Source: Imperialibacter sp965651695
GTDB taxonomy: Bacteria; Bacteroidota; Bacteroidia; Cytophagales; Cyclobacteriaceae
Length of the DNA: 64,000 bases
NCBI GenBank assembly: GCA_965651695.1
Contig: CBFGTI010000009.1
Span: forward strand, 5,619 to 69,618
Direction: 5' to 3'
In this document: piece by piece, positions 44,324 through 53,041 of the stretch
Numbering within the stretch: the stretch's first letter is position 1
Layout: each line of letters begins with the position of its first letter
Translations under genes and position numbers: made by a program
Notes under the pieces: model-generated
What the model saw: the letters and a program-made list of their open reading frames with translations, nothing else
Told to the model about the DNA's origin: nothing
Databases searched by the model: none

Positions 44324-44781
44324 ATAAAGCCTGCCTGCAGCACTTTGGCGGTGATGCCCCCGTGGCCCCGCATGGCATTATAGCCGCCAAAGCCCAGCGC
44401 TTTTTCCATTTTGGAACACGGTTGGCAGGGTCCTGTCATCTCGAGCCACACGCTGCCAATGCGAAACGGTAAATCCTTCAGTGCCAAAAGGTTGATGCCT
44501 TCCACTACGATATTCCTGCGCAGCAGAGCGGGATCGACGGCGTCTCTCTTTAACAATGCCGCTATCACGCGAAGATGCTCTGCCTGCATGAGAGTAACTT
44601 GCCTTATGCTGTCGGGCTTGCCGTTAAACCGGTCACCCACTATCCCTTCGCCAATCCGCACCTCAGCTTCCAAAACCACTTTTACCGGAGCCTCCCTGGC
44701 AGGCCTTAGTCCTATCCAGCATACCCGCCCTTCCGAGGCGAAGTGAGACATCATTTCGGCCATGGGGCTCGGCCCCGTCAT
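44266..44781 (-). CDS. MOSC-domain protein
   Basis: 171 residues. MOSC proteins bind molybdenum cofactor and carry sulfur or act in amidoxime-type reductions. The C-terminal cofactor loop with the reactive cysteine is visible in LEMTGPCQPCSKMEKAL, followed by AMRGHGGITAKVLQAGFIQVGD. An early motif is GIVGDRFNGKPDSIRQVTLM. The ATG at 44781 overlaps the dienelactone hydrolase stop by four bases (ATGA), so the start is well supported. A molybdenum hydroxylase subunit lies 15 kb away; a functional link is only a possibility. Confidence 0.88.
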   Translation of the reverse strand: MTGPSPMAEMMSHFASEGRVCWIGLRPAREAPVKVVLEAEVRIGEGIVGDRFNGKPDSIRQVTLMQAEHLRVIAALLKRDAVDPALLRRNIVVEGINLLALKDLPFRIGSVWLEMTGPCQPCSKMEKALGFGGYNAMRGHGGITAKVLQAGFIQVGDVVSVSGAPGAGFSS

Positions 44782-45599
44782 TGCTCCTCCTTGAATTGTG
44801 CGAGTATTTTTTCAACCCTTTGCCAGGCCTCCTGGCGTCCCTTCTTATTGTCGGCAGATGCACCGGCTTCTTCACCCGAGCGCATGAAGCCGTGACCGGC
44901 GCCATCGTAAATCACCGGCTCGTAAGTATTGCCGGCAGCCTCCATAAGTTTTTTCGATTCTTCTATTGTTGCATTTACCCGGGCGTCGTTTCCTCCGTAA
45001 AATCCGTAAACGGGGGCTTCTATCGCTTCAATGGCAGCTGTATCGGCAGGCCCGGTGCCGTAAAAGACCAATGCTGCCTCCAGCTCGGGCTGATTGGTGG
45101 CGTACCTGAAAGCCTGCGAACCGCCCCAGCAAAATCCAGCCACTGCTATTTTTTCGTTGCCCGCCGGCAGTGTTCTCGCATAGGTGAATATGGTGTTGAG
45201 GTCGCGGGTAACTTCGCCGGCCGTCAACGAGTAGATGGCGTCTCTCGCCTTGTCGGGGTCGGCAAAGTCTGCCGTGTTGCCGCTGCCGGGGGCCTTGCCC
45301 GAAAGAAGGTCGGGGGCAATAGCTATGTAACCCTTCTCGGCGAACTGATCGGCCACGCTTTTAGCCCAGTCGTTCAGCCCCCTGTTTTCGTGGATCACGA
45401 TAACGACAGGGGCTTTGGTGCTCACTTCCGGATACACCACAAAAGCCCGAAGCTTTTTATTATCCGAGTCGAGGGTAATCCACTCCTGGTGTCGCGGAGA
45501 ATTTTGGAGCCGGTCGGCAGTATCTGATTGGGACCGAGATGTATGACAAAGAGAAATGCTAAAGCAGAAAATAAGTAGTTTCCTCATTATTATATTCAT
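44778..45599 (-). CDS. Dienelactone hydrolase family protein, exported
   Basis: 273 residues with an N-terminal signal segment (LLIFCFSISLCHTSRS). The alpha/beta-hydrolase core has a cysteine nucleophile in VAGFCWGGSQAF, an acid in YGGNDARVNAT and a His in YDGAGHGFMRSG, the Cys-Asp-His triad of dienelactone hydrolases. A Glu-Asn-Arg-Gly stretch (VIHENRGLNDW) matches the oxyanion region of the family. Many such enzymes act on esters other than dienelactone. A signal peptide suggests a periplasmic role. Coupled with the MOSC gene downstream. Confidence 0.88.
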   Translation of the reverse strand: MNIIMRKLLIFCFSISLCHTSRSQSDTADRLQNSPRHQEWITLDSDNKKLRAFVVYPEVSTKAPVVIVIHENRGLNDWAKSVADQFAEKGYIAIAPDLLSGKAPGSGNTADFADPDKARDAIYSLTAGEVTRDLNTIFTYARTLPAGNEKIAVAGFCWGGSQAFRYATNQPELEAALVFYGTGPADTAAIEAIEAPVYGFYGGNDARVNATIEESKKLMEAAGNTYEPVIYDGAGHGFMRSGEEAGASADNKKGRQEAWQRVEKILAQFKEEQ

Positions 45600-45802
45600 T
45601 TGTACAAGAGTAAATTTATGAAATTATTGCCCAACGTGGCTTGTGCGCTTGCTGCTCCAACACTGTTGCTCTTAGGGTGGAGTTGCCCATTGATCAAAAC
45701 ACTGAACGATGCCCACTCCACGGTGAGCGCAAGGACTTTAAAGTGCTAACAAAACGACGTGAAACTATTGTCTGATATTAATTTTTTGTTTTTTCGCTCG
45801 GT

Positions 45803-46294
45803 ATGGTAAAAACGTTGAGAAAAGTGAAAAGGGCTGCTGTTTTAATTGTTTTTTTTGGACTGGCAGGTATTGCAAGGGCACAGGATACTCCGGCAATCCC
45901 TCCGTTCAGCTATGTGTGCGTGGAAACGCTGGATCATTCCGGCGTGAAAGACATGTTTCAGGTAAGCTTGTATACGAGAAAGTGGATGTTGCAAAACGGG
46001 TACCAGGTGGTAGCCGACAACAAAGCGAGCTGGCAGGAGGAGGTGAGAATGGACAGCTGCAATGTGCTCACCGTAAAACTTTTAACGCACGACAGGTACA
46101 AAGGTAAGTATCGGACGTCTGTGTTTATGGTCGATTGCCGGCAGGATACTGTTTTTCGGGCCGAAGGCAAAAGCATGGGGGGCACCGATGCCGAGGGATT
46201 TCAGAACGCCGCATTTGTAGCGCTGAAGGAATTTAGGAAGGAGTTGACAGCACAAAGCGAGCGGGCACAAAAGCAGAAGAAAAGCAACGATTGA
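45803..46294 (+). CDS. Exported hypothetical protein, 163 residues
   Basis: A signal peptide is clear (VKRAAVLIVFFGLAGIARAQ). The mature part is small and mostly beta, with two cysteines (SYVCVETLD and VDCRQDT) that may pair, and a lysine-rich, charged C-terminus (SERAQKQKKSND). No catalytic motif seen and no family recognised. The next gene's ATG (46294) overlaps its TGA stop by one base (TGATG), so they are translationally coupled. The 203 bp upstream contains a doubtful 43-codon ORF. Confidence 0.7.
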   Translation: MVKTLRKVKRAAVLIVFFGLAGIARAQDTPAIPPFSYVCVETLDHSGVKDMFQVSLYTRKWMLQNGYQVVADNKASWQEEVRMDSCNVLTVKLLTHDRYKGKYRTSVFMVDCRQDTVFRAEGKSMGGTDAEGFQNAAFVALKEFRKELTAQSERAQKQKKSND

Positions 46295-47073
46295 TGGCGG
46301 TATTCCACTTCGCTCATTCCAACGGGTTTCATGCACCCACCTACCGGTATTTTCTTGAGCAGCTTGCCCCGCACCAAGTCCAATACCTTGAGAGATTCGG
46401 GCACGATGCCAGGTACAACCCGAGGTTCAATTGGAACCCGCTGGTAGACCAATTGATTGATTCTATTGAAAAGCAACAGAAGCCCGTGGTGGGGTTGGGG
46501 CATTCGCTGGGTGCTGTGGTGAGCTTATATGCTTACTACCGCCGCCCCGAATTGTTTACCGCCCTGGTATTGATGGACCCGCCATTTTTCGGACTCGGTT
46601 TGCGTTTGCTCATGCTGGCAAGCCGGGTGGCGGGCATTTCGGGCCGGTTAATTCCACCTGCAAAAAAAGCGCGGAAAAGGCGCACGGAGTGGCAGAGCAG
46701 GCAGGAAGCACACGAAGCGCTGAAAAGCAAGCCGCTCTTTAGAGACTTTCATGCCGAGTCGTTTAACGACTATATCAATTTCGGCCTGCAGCAAACAACC
46801 AACGACAGGCTGAAGCTGGCTTTTGATGCGAGAGAGGAATATCGCATTTTTAAACACACCCCATTTTGGCTGGGCAGCGGGCAAATTGAGGTGCCCAGCT
46901 ATTACCTGTATTCTACCAGGTTTGAGATTGGCTCGCCAGCTACAATTGAAGCGCTTCAGAAGAAGTTCAGCTCGACAAAATTTATAGGTATAGAGGCCGG
47001 CCACATGTTTCCCATGGAAAAGCCGCATGAAACCGCCACCCTCATCAAGCGCCTTATTTCTGAGGGAGCGTAA
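46294..47073 (+). CDS. Alpha/beta hydrolase
   Basis: 259 residues from ATG 46294, which overlaps the preceding TGA. The core shows the nucleophile elbow GLGHSLGAVVSLYAYY (Ser), a lid region rich in Lys/Arg (KKARKRRTEW), an acid candidate in LYSTRFEIGSPA and the catalytic His in IEAGHMFPMEKPHET. This is the hydrolase_6/abhydrolase layout, so a lipase, esterase or haloperoxidase-like activity is possible; the substrate is not indicated. No signal peptide. The 3' end overlaps the convergent TPR kinase gene by 20 bp. Confidence 0.88.
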   Translation: MAVFHFAHSNGFHAPTYRYFLEQLAPHQVQYLERFGHDARYNPRFNWNPLVDQLIDSIEKQQKPVVGLGHSLGAVVSLYAYYRRPELFTALVLMDPPFFGLGLRLLMLASRVAGISGRLIPPAKKARKRRTEWQSRQEAHEALKSKPLFRDFHAESFNDYINFGLQQTTNDRLKLAFDAREEYRIFKHTPFWLGSGQIEVPSYYLYSTRFEIGSPATIEALQKKFSSTKFIGIEAGHMFPMEKPHETATLIKRLISEGA

Positions 47074-50000
47074 CTACAAATTCGCTACCCTTGCCAGTGG
47101 TGCTTTTTACTTCTATGTTGCCATCGTGGCGTTCGATAATTCCGAAGGTAATCGACAAACCAAGGCCGGTGCCTTTGCCGTATCCTTTTGTGGTAAAGAA
47201 CGGCTCAAATATTTTGTCGTACATATCGGCGGGAATACCGCAGCCATTGTCAGTTACATAGATTTTGACGCCACCCGTTGCCGCTTTTGTTCTGATAGCC
47301 ACCTCGCCTTTGTCGCCAATGGCATCGAGCGCATTCGAAATGAGATTCATGAGCACCTGGTTAATTTGCCCTGGAAAGCAATTGATTCGGGGAAGCGCCG
47401 GGTCGAAATCCCGGATAATTCTGGCCTTTTTGTCTTTTATCTTTGGTGATAGCAACACCAGCGTGTTTTCAATGCCCACATGGATGTCGGTAAGCTGCTT
47501 CTCGCCTTCGTCGTTCATCGAAAAGCTCCTCAACCCATGCACTATTTGCGAGGTTCTCACGGCTCCCTCCCTGATGGCTTCTACCACCTGAAACACCCCC
47601 TCCTTGGTTTCCTGGTAATAAAGCTGCCGCTTCAATTCCTGCACCTCCTTCAAAAACTCGGGCGACACCGAAGGTTCCTCCGACTCGTCGAGCTCCCCGT
47701 ACTTGTTCAAAACAGTGATCAGGTCGTGAAGAGAGTTTTTCAGACCATCGACTCCCGCATATACAAAATTTACGGGGTTGTTGATCTCATGGGCAATACC
47801 TGCAGTTAATTCGCCCAGCGAGGCCATTTTTTCGGCCTGAATTAGCTTGGCTTGTGCCGACTTTAGCTCTTTCAGGGCTTTCTCCAGGTTGTGCGTCTTT
47901 TCAGCAATTTGCTGGTAGGCGGAGGCGTTTTCGAGCGCAATGGCCACGTGCAGGGCAAGGTTGCGGAGTATGTTGAGCTGGTATGCATGATATTGCTCGG
48001 CCTTTTGGTGCTGCAAGGTAAGCACGCCTATTTTTTTGTTTTTCACAATTAGCGGCAGGTAAAGCACCGAGCGGTAGGCTGTATGGTTCTCCGCAAAACC
48101 TGTAAAGCCCGGCTGCAAAGCGGTATCGAACAAAATTTCTTCGCGGGCTTGGTCCAGGCAGCTCACCGCCGGATGAAGCACATTTTTGGTGGGAATATTG
48201 ACCCTTTCCACTGCATTATCTTCTCCCGTAAACACCCGGAAAAGTAGTTTTTCGCCCCGATCGTCGAGCAAGCCTATGCCAACAATTGAGCTTTCCATCA
48301 GCGTGTGAATATAACGGAATACCACATTGATGATGTCGTTGACGGAGAGGTGCGACGTAATGTCTTTAGCCACCTCGCTCAGGCTTTTTATGTCGTTATA
48401 CGATTCCTCCAGCTTGTCTTTCTGCCGCACAATCTCCTGTTTCTGATTGTTGATCTCCTCGTTTTGCCTCAGAAGCATTTTTTTGGCCCTGGCATTAATC
48501 CGGTAGCTCCGCAGTATCAGGAAGAGTATAATTACCACCAGTGAGGTTACGCCAATAAAAAAGTTTCTGAGGCTTTTGGTTTTTGAAAGCTCCAGCTCCT
48601 GTATGGCCTGCTGCTGCAGTAGAATTTCAATCTCCTTCTGATTCTCTTTTTCTTCCAGCTCTTTCTTGTTCAGGGCAAGGTCCTGTATGTACTTGTTTTT
48701 CTGAAGCAGCTCTATCTCATTGTCTTTGTTTTGCGCCTCAAGGCGGGCTTGCTCCAGTTTAAGCAGCTGCTCCGCCTGTATACGCTCGGCCAGCTGCTTT
48801 TCCAGTGTTATTCGCTGAATGTCTTTGTCGCGCTGAAGCAGTTCAATATCTCTTTGCTTTTCCTGCGACTCCAGCTGCAGCTCTTTCAGGGCGAGATCAC
48901 GTATTTCCTGCTCTACCATCAGCAAGCGGATCTCATTTTCTTTCTGATCGAGCGAAAGCAGCTGATTGAGCTGTGAGCGGGTTACATTTTGCCGGTTGAG
49001 GGAAATGGAATCTGAAAGCCAGGCGAATTTTTTGAAGTAATTGAGCGATTGCCGGTAATCGCCCAAATGTTCGTAAATATCTGATAGCTGCTTGTAGGTG
49101 AGCAAAAGCTCTTCAGGGGCATCAGGCACCTTTTCGCCTATCTGGATAGCCGTTTCGGCAAAAATGCGGGCCCGGTCCCACATGTCAATTTTTTTGTAGG
49201 TGGCTACCACCTGGTTGTAGAGCCGAAGCATGCGAGCCGGTTCCTGCCGGGCTTCGGCCGATTTTAGTCCTTCAAAAAAGAAATTGAGCGCCTTTTGGTA
49301 GTTGCCCATCTCCAGGTAAATATTGCCAATGTTGGCCAGCAGCACCATGTCGCCTACATACACCTTATTGGCTTTATTTTTTTCGAGGTCCAGGGCGAGC
49401 GATTCGCTGAAGTAGTCCAGCGCCAGCGACTTTTCATCGAGGTATTGGTACAGGTAGCCAATGTTGTTGAGGGCAGAAATGATGCCCGCAGTATCCATCA
49501 TGGTTTGGTAAATCGAAAGGACCTGCAGATCGTACGCCAGTGCCAGTGTGTGCTTCTTTTCCTCGATATGAAGCTGGGCCAGGCGGCGCAGCACAAGCAG
49601 TTCCGAGTGGTGCTCGGTGGCACTTACAAGCCTGTGCATGAGCTGGTAAGCTTCGATAGCTTCTTTGGTGTTGCCCGCTAGTTCGTTTGCATAGGCTGCC
49701 TTTTGCAAGCTATAGTACATGCCCGCCGTGTCGTGGCTTTCCTGCTTCAGCGCATGGGCTTTCATAAAATAAACCACTGCCTTTTGAGGAACTTTCCAGT
49801 CTTCGTAAAGCTCCCCGATCAGGTCGTTGCATTGGGCGGCCTCCATTTGCTTTTTCAGAACCTCAAATTCCTTTAGCGCCAGCAGGTAGTGGTTGAGCGA
49901 CGAGGCAAACTGCTGCTTGCGCTTGTAGCTGTCGGCTATTACAATGTTGCTGCGGGCTATCAGGCAGCGGATGGCTCTCGACTCTGCTATTTCCAGGGCA

Positions 50001-50188
50001 CGCTTGCCATACACCAGCGCCGAGTCGTTTTTGCTCTCCGACAGCGCAATCTCCGCTTTCAGCAAATAACTGCGCGACTGCAAGCTGTCGGCTGTGTAGG
50101 GGTAGCTGCTTCCTTGTGCCAACGCAGTGGCCGCCCCTGTCAGAAGGGTGAAAACGCTGGATAATATGTAGCTGGTGGCCTTACGCAT
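47054..50188 (-). CDS. TPR-GAF sensor histidine kinase
   Basis: 1,044 residues. A signal peptide (ends ATALAQ) leads to a periplasmic array of tetratricopeptide repeats (~30-420, such as ALDYFSESLALDLEKNKANK), then a charged coiled coil of KELQLESQEK-type repeats (~420-530), one transmembrane helix (FFIGVTSLVVIILFLILR, ~535-553), a GAF domain (~600-750) and a kinase core. The HisKA motif is GELTAGIAHEINNPVNFVYA (His near 799). HATPase motifs are LMNLISNALDAIGDKG, DNGCGIPADMYDKIFEPFFT and GKGTGLGLSITFGI. The ATG overlaps the stop of the upstream response regulator-kinase by eight bases, so the two work in one operon. Confidence 0.92.
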   Translation of the reverse strand: MRKATSYILSSVFTLLTGAATALAQGSSYPYTADSLQSRSYLLKAEIALSESKNDSALVYGKRALEIAESRAIRCLIARSNIVIADSYKRKQQFASSLNHYLLALKEFEVLKKQMEAAQCNDLIGELYEDWKVPQKAVVYFMKAHALKQESHDTAGMYYSLQKAAYANELAGNTKEAIEAYQLMHRLVSATEHHSELLVLRRLAQLHIEEKKHTLALAYDLQVLSIYQTMMDTAGIISALNNIGYLYQYLDEKSLALDYFSESLALDLEKNKANKVYVGDMVLLANIGNIYLEMGNYQKALNFFFEGLKSAEARQEPARMLRLYNQVVATYKKIDMWDRARIFAETAIQIGEKVPDAPEELLLTYKQLSDIYEHLGDYRQSLNYFKKFAWLSDSISLNRQNVTRSQLNQLLSLDQKENEIRLLMVEQEIRDLALKELQLESQEKQRDIELLQRDKDIQRITLEKQLAERIQAEQLLKLEQARLEAQNKDNEIELLQKNKYIQDLALNKKELEEKENQKEIEILLQQQAIQELELSKTKSLRNFFIGVTSLVVIILFLILRSYRINARAKKMLLRQNEEINNQKQEIVRQKDKLEESYNDIKSLSEVAKDITSHLSVNDIINVVFRYIHTLMESSIVGIGLLDDRGEKLLFRVFTGEDNAVERVNIPTKNVLHPAVSCLDQAREEILFDTALQPGFTGFAENHTAYRSVLYLPLIVKNKKIGVLTLQHQKAEQYHAYQLNILRNLALHVAIALENASAYQQIAEKTHNLEKALKELKSAQAKLIQAEKMASLGELTAGIAHEINNPVNFVYAGVDGLKNSLHDLITVLNKYGELDESEEPSVSPEFLKEVQELKRQLYYQETKEGVFQVVEAIREGAVRTSQIVHGLRSFSMNDEGEKQLTDIHVGIENTLVLLSPKIKDKKARIIRDFDPALPRINCFPGQINQVLMNLISNALDAIGDKGEVAIRTKAATGGVKIYVTDNGCGIPADMYDKIFEPFFTTKGYGKGTGLGLSITFGIIERHDGNIEVKSTTGKGSEFVVTLPQK

Positions 50189-51389
50189 GCTGTTTTTGTG
50201 TAGCCGGCTCGCATGGTGGGAGTACTACCTTCACAGTTGTTCCTTTTTGCTCTTCGCTCTCAATAATAAGCTGTCCGGCCATTTTAGCAATAAATTCTTT
50301 GCCCAGCTTCAGGCCCAGTCCGGCACCTTTTTCGTTTAACGTGCCCTTTCTTGGTTCGCTCCAATCGCTGCCGGTTAGCTTGTCAAGAAGATGGTCGGGT
50401 ATGCCCATGCCGTTGTCGCTTACCGACACCACGTTCATGCCCCGTTCCTGCGAAAATGAAACAACTACCTGCCCCTTTTCATTACAGTATTTTATGGCGT
50501 TGCTCAGCAGGTTTCTCACCACCAGGCTCATCATGTTTTCATCCACATACGACCACAGGGGCTGCTCATCCACCCTTAACTGAAGGCTTACTCCTTTTTG
50601 CGTTGCCAAAAAATCATACAGGTCTACCTGCCCTCTTGCAATCTTGACCAGGTCGGCCTTTTTACCATTAATTTTTATTTCGCCCGTTTGCGACAACGAC
50701 CAGTGCAGGAGGTTGTCTAAAAGCTGCGTTACATGCTGAAGGTACTCCTTTGCCTTTTCTCCCAGGTCTTTTACCTTCTCGTCGTCGAGCTGATGCTTAA
50801 AGCTGAGCATTATTTCGAGAAGGATATTCAATGAGGCGATAGGCAACTTGAGGTCGTGCGAGATGATGGAGAAAAATTTATCCTTCACTTTGTTGAGAGA
50901 CGAAAGCTCTTCATTTTTTATGGCCAGTTGGGAGGTGCGCTCCAGCACTTTCCTTTCCAGCTGGGCCTTGGCCTGCTCAAGGTCTCGTATTAGCGAAGCA
51001 TTCTGTTCCGAAAGCTCATATTTTTGAATGGCATTGTTGATTGTAAGCAGCAAATGGCCGGTATCCCACGGCTTGAGGATGAACTGGTAGATACCGATTT
51101 CGTTCACTGCCTTTAGGATCACGTCTGTATCGCTGTAGGCAGTCAGGATCATTTTGATGGCCTGCGGAGAAATTTCGTTTGCTTTTACGAGAAAATCGAC
51201 CCCCGACATACCGGGCATGCGTTGGTCGGTAATGATAACCTGAACGGCATTTTCTTTGAGCAGGATCAGTCCTTCCTGTGGCGATGAAGCGGTAAGAACG
51301 TGAAAATGCCTGAAAAAAGAGTTCCTGAACACGATGAGGTTGTTCGTTTCATCGTCTACATACAGAATAGTATTTTTTTTCTCGAGCAA
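50181..51389 (-). CDS. Receiver-histidine kinase hybrid (N-terminal receiver)
   Basis: 402 residues. The N-terminal receiver (~5-125) has the acidic pocket (TILYVDDETNN), phospho-Asp near 54 (VIITDQRMPGMSG) and the Lys in FILKPWDTGH. A coiled-coil linker follows (~135-165), then HisKA with FFSIISHDLKLPIASLNILL (His near 178) and HATPase with LLSNAIKYCNEKG and GAGLGLKLGKEFI. The first codon possible is TTG at 51389, since an in-frame TAA precedes it and the receiver needs its first strand, so a TTG start is the best call. It precedes, and overlaps, the TPR kinase. Confidence 0.92.
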   Translation of the reverse strand: MLEKKNTILYVDDETNNLIVFRNSFFRHFHVLTASSPQEGLILLKENAVQVIITDQRMPGMSGVDFLVKANEISPQAIKMILTAYSDTDVILKAVNEIGIYQFILKPWDTGHLLLTINNAIQKYELSEQNASLIRDLEQAKAQLERKVLERTSQLAIKNEELSSLNKVKDKFFSIISHDLKLPIASLNILLEIMLSFKHQLDDEKVKDLGEKAKEYLQHVTQLLDNLLHWSLSQTGEIKINGKKADLVKIARGQVDLYDFLATQKGVSLQLRVDEQPLWSYVDENMMSLVVRNLLSNAIKYCNEKGQVVVSFSQERGMNVVSVSDNGMGIPDHLLDKLTGSDWSEPRKGTLNEKGAGLGLKLGKEFIAKMAGQLIIESEEQKGTTVKVVLPPCEPATQKQHA

Positions 51390-51582
51390 AGCAGCAGATA
51401 GTTTGGTAGGAGGTTAACTCTTACAACACTTACACGCAAAAGAACCCCGATGCAGTTACAAACTTTTTAATTTTATACTTAAATAATGAAAGAAAGTTAC
51501 CGGTGGCAGGCTCACGGTTTGGCCTTTTATCATCTTTGGAAATATTTTACGAAAACGGTTATAAGAATAATGTAACAACTTT

Positions 51583-51590
51583 TATGTTTG
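51583..51590 (+). promoter_or_regulatory. Putative -7 box (TATGTTTG) for the VTT-domain gene
   Basis: TATGTTTG fits TAnnTTTG and ends 20 bp before the ATG at 51611. No clear -33 TTG is visible. Confidence 0.35.
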
Positions 51591-51610
51591 CCCCGGGGAG
51601 TTTTTTGACA

Positions 51611-52174
51611 ATGGATAAGCAAACGTTTTTATTAAAAAACCTTCTTAAGGGCCTCCTGTGGTTTGCCGGGTTGGTTGTTATCTATATCCTTTTTAAAAGA
51701 TACGTGGATGTAGACTACCTCGAATGGTTGGAGCCTATTTATGAAAAACCCCTCTATGTCTTTTCAATTTTTACAGTTTCGGAGGTAATAATAGGCATTA
51801 TCCCCCCCGAAATTTTCATGATATGGTCGTTGCGCGATGGCCTGGTGGCCGACTATGTGGCAAATGTAGCGCTGCTCGGCCTCCTGTCTTATGCAGCCGG
51901 CGTTATCGGGTATTTCATAGGCAACTACCTCAATCAAACGCAGTTCTATAAAACACTCGAAAAGAATTTTTTTGGCAAATACACCGAATACCTCGATCAG
52001 TTCGGGGGCTTTCTGATCATCGTAGCGGCCCTTACACCGGTGCCATTTTCAGGCATTTGCATGCTGGTGGGCGCCATGAAATACCCCTTCAGAAGATTGC
52101 TGCTGTACGCTTCAACACGTTTTATCAGGTTTAGCGTGTATGCCTACATCATTTGGGCAGCGCATTATTTTTGA
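51611..52174 (+). CDS. DedA/VTT-domain (SNARE-associated) membrane protein
   Basis: 187 residues from ATG 51611 (MDKQTFLLKNLLKG). The hydrophobic segments and the conserved re-entrant piece with a GIIPPEIF entry and GFLIIVAALTPVPFSGICML (the P-P/G-A-rich second re-entrant loop, with Arg-rich KYPFRRLLLYASTRFIRF after it) match the VTT/DedA family, which acts in phospholipid or undecaprenyl-phosphate transport across the membrane. The length is typical of the shorter YqaA-like members. It converges with the next gene (6 bp gap). Confidence 0.8.
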   Translation: MDKQTFLLKNLLKGLLWFAGLVVIYILFKRYVDVDYLEWLEPIYEKPLYVFSIFTVSEVIIGIIPPEIFMIWSLRDGLVADYVANVALLGLLSYAAGVIGYFIGNYLNQTQFYKTLEKNFFGKYTEYLDQFGGFLIIVAALTPVPFSGICMLVGAMKYPFRRLLLYASTRFIRFSVYAYIIWAAHYF

Positions 52175-52180
52175 CGGGAG

Positions 52181-52954
52181 CTACAGTGTGTTGAGCTTTC
52201 GGATGAGGTAGATAAAATCTTCTTCATTTTTCACTTTTATCTTCTCCTTTTTTGCCAATGCTCGTAGTGCGGCTTCTTTGGCAGGCACCAGTTCGAACAA
52301 GTTGGAGTTTTTACCCCTGCTTAGCCGAATGGCTTTGCCGTTGACCACCGTGAGATAGGCAGGCTTTTTTAGTATCTGATCGTTGCGGCTTCCAACATTC
52401 ATGGCGATATTATAATCCGCTTTCTTAACGTATATCTCTTCAAAGCGGTAAAGCGGTATATCGTCGGTCACCAGCACCTGAAGGAACAGGTTTTCGGGCA
52501 GGTCTTCGCCGGCACCACCAATCTGGTTTGAATTGACATAGCGCGTGAAGCCACCGGGTGAGGCCAGCTCGAAGTACTTCACTTTGTTGCCATCAAGCCC
52601 ACGCACGCCGTCGTCGTAATTGATCTCGATCAGGTTGCTTCTGAGGTCGTACCTGATGAGAAAGTCCTCGTATAGTTTGGTTGACGTGGCAAGCTCAAAC
52701 TGCGCAGGCATAAACTCCGGGTTGAGATAAAAGTCGCCCTCCACTTCGCCCGCAGGCAGGGGTACACCAAAAACCATAGAGTTGGGGTTCATATGAGCTC
52801 CCGACATGATCTGGTCGCGGGCATTTTGCTTTTGCAGAAACTGGTCGCCAGAGGTGACGGCCGTGGCGCCCACACCGGACGACTGGGCAATAGCGGCAGT
52901 GAATGCTGCGCTTAATATGATGGAAAAAGCCGTGCGTAGTAGTTGAATTTTCAT
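52181..52954 (-). CDS. Exported hypothetical protein, 257 residues
   Basis: A signal peptide (LSAAFTAAIAQ, ~1-24) is followed by a mixed alpha/beta protein. Recognisable blocks are GEVEGDFYLNPEFMPAQFEL, ELASPGGFTRYVNSNQIGGA and the charged C-terminus NEEDFIYLIRKLNTL. It lacks cysteines apart from none seen in the mature chain, membrane helices and catalytic motifs. Repeats of the type 'VKKADYNIAMNVGSRNDQIL' hint at a small beta domain. I recognise no family; similar unnamed proteins are common in this phylum. Divergent from hemH (87 bp between starts). Confidence 0.65.
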   Translation of the reverse strand: MKIQLLRTAFSIILSAAFTAAIAQSSGVGATAVTSGDQFLQKQNARDQIMSGAHMNPNSMVFGVPLPAGEVEGDFYLNPEFMPAQFELATSTKLYEDFLIRYDLRSNLIEINYDDGVRGLDGNKVKYFELASPGGFTRYVNSNQIGGAGEDLPENLFLQVLVTDDIPLYRFEEIYVKKADYNIAMNVGSRNDQILKKPAYLTVVNGKAIRLSRGKNSNLFELVPAKEAALRALAKKEKIKVKNEEDFIYLIRKLNTL

Positions 52955-53029
52955 CCTTATCGGTTTTTTGCAAATAACTAATTTAGTAAAAGAATAGCAT
53001 AACCTTCCTCATCCAAACATGTTACTACA

Positions 53030-53037
53030 TAAATTTG
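53030..53037 (+). promoter_or_regulatory. Putative -7 box (TAAATTTG) for hemH
   Basis: TAAATTTG ends four bases before the ATG at 53042, which would give a leaderless transcript. The surrounding ATAAATTTGTCT is also found in the palindrome before the DUF542 gene (62515-62526), so a shared regulator is possible. Confidence 0.35.
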
Positions 53038-53041
53038 TCTC

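Noticed and set aside
45618..45749. 43-codon ORF (MKLLPNVACALAAPTLLLLG...) upstream of the exported hypothetical gene
   Set aside because: Has a lipoprotein-like start but the rest is not protein-like; it lies in gene-poor DNA with a GTGGAGT/ACTCCAC inverted pair and has no close partner. Too weak to call.
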